From Pseudomonas sp. St316 (GTDB lineage Bacteria; Pseudomonadota; Gammaproteobacteria; Pseudomonadales; Pseudomonadaceae): a stretch of DNA of 64,000 nucleotides. The stretch lies in contig NZ_AP021901.1 in the NCBI RefSeq assembly GCF_018325905.1, positions 1,860,001 to 1,924,000 on the forward strand, read 5' to 3'. Shown here in pieces: positions 60,239-64,000 of the stretch. The notes below the pieces were generated by a model. The model saw only the letters and a program-made list of their open reading frames with translations. It had not been told where the DNA came from and did not search any database. The position numbers and the translations under genes are program-made. How positions within the stretch are numbered: position 1 is the stretch's first letter; every line of letters starts with the position of its first letter.

Positions 60239-61474
60239 TCAGTCGCGATTGGCCACTTCCCAGGCCTTCAGGTCGAAACCGTCAGCGGCGGCTTCGACAG
60301 CCGTCAGCTTGGGCGCGCGGGCGAGGATCTTGCGCGCGGCCATGTGATCACCCATGCGGTTGCAAGACTCCACGGCCACCAGGCGGTCATTGCGGAAACA
60401 CAGCACAGAGACTTGTTTCTCGTCGACGGAGCCGAGGACAACGGTGCTGTCGTAGCCATTGGAGAGCCCGGCAATCTGCAGCTTCAAGTCCCCCTGATCG
60501 GTCCAGAACCAGGGCAGGGCGCTGTAAGGCGCCGGCTTGCCCATCAAGCGCGCGACGACCGCGCGGGCCTGGTCGACGGCGTTCTGCACCGACTCGAGGC
60601 GGGTATGTTGTTCATCGTTCTGCTGGCAAGGGAAACTGGCGACGTCGCCCACCGCGGAGATTCGCGGGTCAGAAGTCAGGAGGCTGGCGTCTACCTTGAT
60701 GCCGTTCTCGATGTCCAGGCCTGCTTCGGTCGCCAGTTGCGCGTTGGGGATCACGCCGATACCAAAGACCACCAGGTCAGCGGGCAGGACACGTCCGTCA
60801 CCGGTTTGCACCGCGCACACCTTGCCGTTGTCGCCATCGATGCGGCTCAAGCCCTGGCGGAAGTCAAAATGCACGCCCCAGGCTTCATGGGCCTGGCGAA
60901 ACACTGCAGACATCTCCCGCGACACGGCACGGGCCATGGGGCGCTCACCCAGCTCCAACACGTGCACGCTGGCGCCCAAGGCAGCGGCCACTGCCGCGAA
61001 CTCCAGGCCGATAAACCCGGCCCCAATCACCACCACGTTGCGCGCTGCTTTCGCGAGCGGCGCCAGGGCATCGGCATCGGCTTTGGTCTTGATACCGAAC
61101 ACTTGCGCCAACTCTGCGCCGGGAACCGGCAGGGGACGGTTGTGCGCACCGGTGGCCAACACCAGATGGTCATAACTGACAGCCGCACCCGAGGCCAGGA
61201 TCACCCGTTGGTTCTGGCGGTCAATGGCGCTGACCTGGTCATGTAGCAGTTCAATACGCTGGGTGGCGTAAAAGTCCGCCGGGCGAAACAGCAGATTGGT
61301 CGCCTGGATTTTGCCGAGCAGATAGGCCTTGGACAGCGGCGGTCGCTGATAGGGCAGGCCTGGTTCATCGCCGATCAGGGTAATGCGCCCGTCATAGCCT
61401 TCCTGACGCAGGGAGGCAGCGACCTGAAAGCCGGCCTGGCCGGCACCGACGATAACGACTGAGGCGAGGGTCAT
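60239..61474 (-). CDS. NAD(P)H:ferredoxin reductase of the P450 system
   Basis: 411 residues from ATG 61474; frames extending to 61930 overlap the ferredoxin gene and are spurious. FAD motif SVVIVGAGQAGFQVAASLRQ, NAD motif NVVVIGAGFIGLEFAAVAAA, and ISAVGDVASFPCQQ for the FAD ribityl contact: the putidaredoxin-reductase/rubredoxin-reductase family. It passes electrons from NADH to the [2Fe-2S] ferredoxin encoded 20 bp upstream, and through it to the P450. Confidence 0.95.
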   Translation of the reverse strand: MTLASVVIVGAGQAGFQVAASLRQEGYDGRITLIGDEPGLPYQRPPLSKAYLLGKIQATNLLFRPADFYATQRIELLHDQVSAIDRQNQRVILASGAAVSYDHLVLATGAHNRPLPVPGAELAQVFGIKTKADADALAPLAKAARNVVVIGAGFIGLEFAAVAAALGASVHVLELGERPMARAVSREMSAVFRQAHEAWGVHFDFRQGLSRIDGDNGKVCAVQTGDGRVLPADLVVFGIGVIPNAQLATEAGLDIENGIKVDASLLTSDPRISAVGDVASFPCQQNDEQHTRLESVQNAVDQARAVVARLMGKPAPYSALPWFWTDQGDLKLQIAGLSNGYDSTVVLGSVDEKQVSVLCFRNDRLVAVESCNRMGDHMAARKILARAPKLTAVEAAADGFDLKAWEVANRD

Positions 61475-61494
61475 GAGAGCTCCTTCAAGTGCAT

Positions 61495-61815
61495 TCAGAA
61501 TTGCGACGACGGCAGGTGCAGCACCATGCCGTCCATTTCTTGGCTGATGATCAACTGGCAGCTCAAGCGGCTGTTGTCGCGGCGTTCGAAGGCGTACTCG
61601 AGCATGTCGCTTTCCATGCCTTGCGGTGCTTGCACCTTGCCCAGCCAGGCCTCGTCCACGTAGGTATGGCAAGTAGCGCAACTGCAGGCGCCACCGCAGT
61701 CGGCGGAAATACCGGGCACCGAGGCGAAGGTCGCGGCTTGCATCACCGATTGGCCGATGTCGCCCTTGACCTGATGGGTGGTGCCGTTGTGTTCGATAAA
61801 CGTCAATGTGGGCAT
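61495..61815 (-). CDS. [2Fe-2S] ferredoxin, putidaredoxin/adrenodoxin type
   Basis: 106 residues with the classical ligand pattern: Cys40, Cys46, Cys49 (ADCGGACSCATCHTYV) and Cys86 (RLSCQLII). Acidic overall, as expected for a P450 or reductase partner. It lies between the MFS paralogue 3 and the reductase, all leftwards. It is the most likely direct electron donor to the P450 at 54310. Confidence 0.95.
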   Translation of the reverse strand: MPTLTFIEHNGTTHQVKGDIGQSVMQAATFASVPGISADCGGACSCATCHTYVDEAWLGKVQAPQGMESDMLEYAFERRDNSRLSCQLIISQEMDGMVLHLPSSQF

Positions 61816-61848
61816 GTTCTGCTCCGGTTCTTGTTGTGGGGGGAGGGC

Positions 61849-63111
61849 TCAGGATTGGCTGGGAAGTGGTTGCGCATTGAAGCGTGGTACGCGTCCCAGG
61901 GTCAGTAAAAGCAGCGGACCGACCAGGCAACAGGCGGCGCTGTACACCAGCATTGCCGTGTACGAACCAGTACGTGCCAGCAGGTAGGCGAAAAGCAATG
62001 GCGCCAGCGCCGAAGCCACGGTATTCAAGCCCTGATGGACGCCAAACAGACGACCGTACTCGCGCAGGCCGAAGTAGCGGGCAATCAAAAAGGCGGCAAT
62101 ATCGAATTCTGCCCCGGCGCCAAAGCCGATCAGTACGGCAGCCAGCATCAGCGGCGCAAATTCAGCGGTGGGGCTCAGGTAGATAAAACAACCGACGGCG
62201 GGCAACACCAGGCTGAGCGCGGACACCGCCGGTGGCCACAGGCGATCGAGCAGATAGCCGATCAACATCCGGCCGAAGATCAGCGAAATACCAAAACCGC
62301 TGAAAATGGTGGCGGCATCCGCAGCGGACAACCCCCTGGATTGCAGCATGGGCACGGTGCTCGTGACCATGCCAACGATCGAAGAAATCACCAGGCTGAG
62401 CGCCAGGTTGCAGGTCCAGAACTTCAGCGAGCCCATACCCTCACGAAAGCCCATGCCGGGCAATCGCTCCAGTGCATGGCCGTCGTCTTGGCTACCCGCC
62501 GCAGCGGGCAGCTTGAACCACAGCAGAATCAGAGGCAACAAAACCAGCAGGTTGAGCAGGGCGAGAATCACGAAGGCCGCGCGCCAGTCCCATTGTTCGA
62601 TCCCCCATGCCATCAACCGGGGAATAGTGGCGGCGGTGAGACCGGTGCCGGACAGGCCGATGGCCAATGCCAGGCCGCGATTGCGGTCAAACCAAAGGCT
62701 CAACAGTTGTGTCCAGGTCACCGCCAGTGCGCCCATGCCCACGATCGGCAGCACTGCAAAGGCGATGTACATCGACCAGATCGATTGGGTCAGTTGGGTT
62801 GTCGCCAGGTAGCCGAGTGACAACAACAGCAGGGAAATGACCGTGACGCGCTTCATGCCATAGCGCAGGTTGAACCAACCCACCAGTTGCAGTGACACCA
62901 CGGCGCCGCCAAACAGAAAGGTGATGCAGGCCTGCAGCTCGCTTCTGCTCCAGCCAAAGGCATCGCCGAGCGGCACGACCAATGTGCCGAAGCCATAGAG
63001 CAGGGCGGCATTGATGCTGATGGCAACACCGGCGACGGACAAAATGAGAATTTTCCAGCTCTGTCGAAATTCGCGCGGATCGATTGCGGCTTGGTTTGTA
63101 GACGGGTGCAT
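61849..63111 (-). CDS. MFS transporter (paralogue 3)
   Basis: 420 residues, 12 membrane segments, from ATG 63111 (AAGGA upstream). FRQSWKILILSVAGVAISIN, LLYGFGTLVVPLGDAFGWSR and GAGAEFDIAAFLIARYFGLR match paralogues 1 and 2. It is first in the ferredoxin/reductase operon, so the three MFS genes are each in a different transcription unit of the cluster. Inner-membrane secondary carrier; substrate unknown. Confidence 0.92.
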   Translation of the reverse strand: MHPSTNQAAIDPREFRQSWKILILSVAGVAISINAALLYGFGTLVVPLGDAFGWSRSELQACITFLFGGAVVSLQLVGWFNLRYGMKRVTVISLLLLSLGYLATTQLTQSIWSMYIAFAVLPIVGMGALAVTWTQLLSLWFDRNRGLALAIGLSGTGLTAATIPRLMAWGIEQWDWRAAFVILALLNLLVLLPLILLWFKLPAAAGSQDDGHALERLPGMGFREGMGSLKFWTCNLALSLVISSIVGMVTSTVPMLQSRGLSAADAATIFSGFGISLIFGRMLIGYLLDRLWPPAVSALSLVLPAVGCFIYLSPTAEFAPLMLAAVLIGFGAGAEFDIAAFLIARYFGLREYGRLFGVHQGLNTVASALAPLLFAYLLARTGSYTAMLVYSAACCLVGPLLLLTLGRVPRFNAQPLPSQS

Positions 63112-63463
63112 GGGGTTGGCTTCCTTATAGGTTTTGTTGAGCCAAGCATTGCTACAAGGGGGAAATGAATCCACCCTCAGCAGATTCTTTGAACAGAATC
63201 TGGTTTTTTATTCAGAATAAAATCAAAAATTCCGCTTTGTCCAGCCCAACCATCTGACTTATAGACAAACGAATTCCCTGCGTGGGGGCCTCCTTCGGAC
63301 CAATCTGGGCCTCTGGGAGCGAGCAAGTTCGCCCACATGGATCTTTGTCTGGCACGGCGATCGTCCCAGGTGACTGCCAGCATAGCCGTGCCAAATATTA
63401 ATTGCACATAAAATAAAATAGTGTTCATAATTTGCCGAGGCTGAACCTGATAAGGAGAAAAAA
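63112..63463. promoter_or_regulatory. 352-bp divergent regulatory region, MFS 3 / ferredoxin
   Basis: No gene. Contains CAGATTC-N8-GAATCTG (63181-63202), which includes the shared ATTCT-N6-AGAAT palindrome. A second palindrome is TTTTATTC-A-GAATAAAA (63206-63222). A degenerate REP-like stretch (CTGGGAGCGAGCAAGTTCGC) lies at about 63312. AT-rich sequence with TGTTCATAATTTG sits about 40 bp before the ferredoxin gene. Confidence 0.55.
63184..63199. promoter_or_regulatory. Palindrome ATTCT-N6-AGAAT before MFS 3 / ferredoxin
   Basis: ATTCT-TTGAAC-AGAAT, with three further matching base pairs on each side (CAG/CTG). Third copy of the motif. Confidence 0.55.
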
Positions 63464-63700
63464 ATGAGTTCAGAAAAAGCGCAATTCAAAGCCGTGGTAG
63501 ACCGTAGCCGCTGCTGTGGTTATGGTTTATGTGCCGCGATTTGCCCCAGCCTGTACAAGCTCGATGCCGATGGCCTGGTGTATTTCGACGACGCCCATAT
63601 CCCCCCGGAGTTGGAGGAGGAGGCCCGTGAGGGCGCTGCCGCCTGTCCCGCCGAGGCGATCTGGCTTGAACCCATCACCTCGGAAAACGAAGCCGTTTGA
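63464..63700 (+). CDS. [3Fe-4S]-type ferredoxin of P450 systems
   Basis: 78 residues. Ligands Cys17, Cys23 and Cys27 (RCCGYGLCAAICPSL) and Cys61 (AAACPAEAI). The position that is the second Cys in [4Fe-4S] ferredoxins is Tyr20, as in the [3Fe-4S] ferredoxins that serve actinobacterial and some proteobacterial P450s. It is cytoplasmic and acidic. It is the second ferredoxin of the cluster and lies on the strand opposite the [2Fe-2S] one, followed 51 nt later by an SDR gene. Its P450 partner may be the one at 54310 or one beyond the window. Confidence 0.92.
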   Translation: MSSEKAQFKAVVDRSRCCGYGLCAAICPSLYKLDADGLVYFDDAHIPPELEEEAREGAAACPAEAIWLEPITSENEAV

Positions 63701-63751
63701 CGGCATGAACGTTTGCCGCAATGTGATAACCACAGAGGTGAGGGTGTGCTG

Positions 63752-64000
63752 ATGGGACGTTTACAAGACAAAGTGGCGTTGATCACCGGTACCGGTGGTG
63801 GCCAGGGCCGGGCGGCGGCGCTGCGTTTTGCCCGCGAAGGCGCAATCGTGGTTGGTTGCGACGTGGTTGCCGAAGGTCATGAGGAGACGGCGGCCTTGCT
63901 GCGGGCCGAGGGCCATACCCTGTATGGCTCGGCGCCTGTGGACCTGGGCGATCATGAACAGGCCCAGGCCTGGATCGATGCCGCCGTCGCCGAACATGGG
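63752..64000 (+). CDS. Short-chain dehydrogenase/reductase (SDR 7), cut by the window edge
   Basis: The first 83 residues only. ATG at 63752 is preceded by GAGG. The cofactor motif is KVALITGTGGGQGRAAALRF; an Asp after beta-2 (VVGCDVVAEG) favours NAD(H). The active site is outside the window. The gene shows that the catabolic cluster continues to the right. Confidence 0.88.
   Translation, partial: MGRLQDKVALITGTGGGQGRAAALRFAREGAIVVGCDVVAEGHEETAALLRAEGHTLYGSAPVDLGDHEQAQAWIDAAVAEHG

Noticed and set aside
63301..63340. Fourth REP copy
   Set aside because: Only partly similar (CTGGGAGCGAGCAAGTTCGC) and lacking the full hairpin; noted only as degenerate within the regulatory region.

Overview
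The window looks like a Pseudomonas chromosome, probably of the fluorescens group. The GC-rich coding style, three copies of a Pseudomonas REP sequence (53.3-53.4 kb) and the closest recognisable protein families all point that way. It holds two unrelated blocks joined by a short fatty-acid-oxidation/IS segment.

1-14.5 kb is the replication/partition and pilus end of a PFGI-1/SPI-7 class integrative conjugative element (ICE), transcribed almost entirely leftwards. From right to left it carries AlpA, a ParA remnant reduced to the Walker A region, ParB, DUF2857, STY4528-type, TIGR03761, DUF3158, SSB, topoisomerase III, an XRE regulator, DUF3577 (STY4534), RadC, PilL and TIGR03759 (cut by the window edge). 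ParB-DUF2857-STY4528 and TIGR03761-DUF3158-SSB are coupled by ATGA overlaps. Intact parA and dnaB, which normally sit next to parB, are absent. Between the XRE gene and DUF3577 lie 867 bp without a convincing gene. They contain a promoter-hairpin-terminator unit that looks like a ~350-nt RNA gene, followed by a long hairpin-rich leader for DUF3577. Hairpins overlap the ribosome binding sites of pilL and topB.

15-28 kb: a TetR/3-hydroxyacyl-CoA dehydrogenase/thiolase operon (leftwards) was separated from its divergent AraC-type regulator by an IS21-family element (17789-20363, 8-bp target duplication ATGTTGCC). The insertion falls at the thiolase start codon and cuts off most of its ribosome binding site. 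A chemoreceptor, MarR regulator, GTP cyclohydrolase I and a fused indolepyruvate:ferredoxin oxidoreductase follow.

28.5-64 kb is a large catabolic cluster for an unidentified, probably hydrophobic (terpenoid- or steroid-like) compound. It contains two DUF1302+DUF1329 outer-membrane modules, a YCF48-type protein and an MMPL/RND exporter. It also contains a cytochrome P450 with two different ferredoxins and a ferredoxin reductase, a phytoene-dehydrogenase-like FAD enzyme, a possible CrtC-like protein and seven short-chain dehydrogenases. The remaining members are an amidohydrolase, VOC protein, enoyl-CoA hydratase, two SnoaL-like proteins, a frameshifted APH-family kinase, three related MFS carriers and three local regulators (AraC, LysR, TetR). 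There is no ring-cleaving dioxygenase of a clearly recognised type and no acyl-CoA ligase, so the pathway probably continues beyond the right edge. A perfect palindrome ATTCT-N6-AGAAT occurs in three promoter regions (before the chemoreceptor, the second DUF1302 gene and the ferredoxin/MFS pair). This suggests one regulon linking chemotaxis and catabolism.
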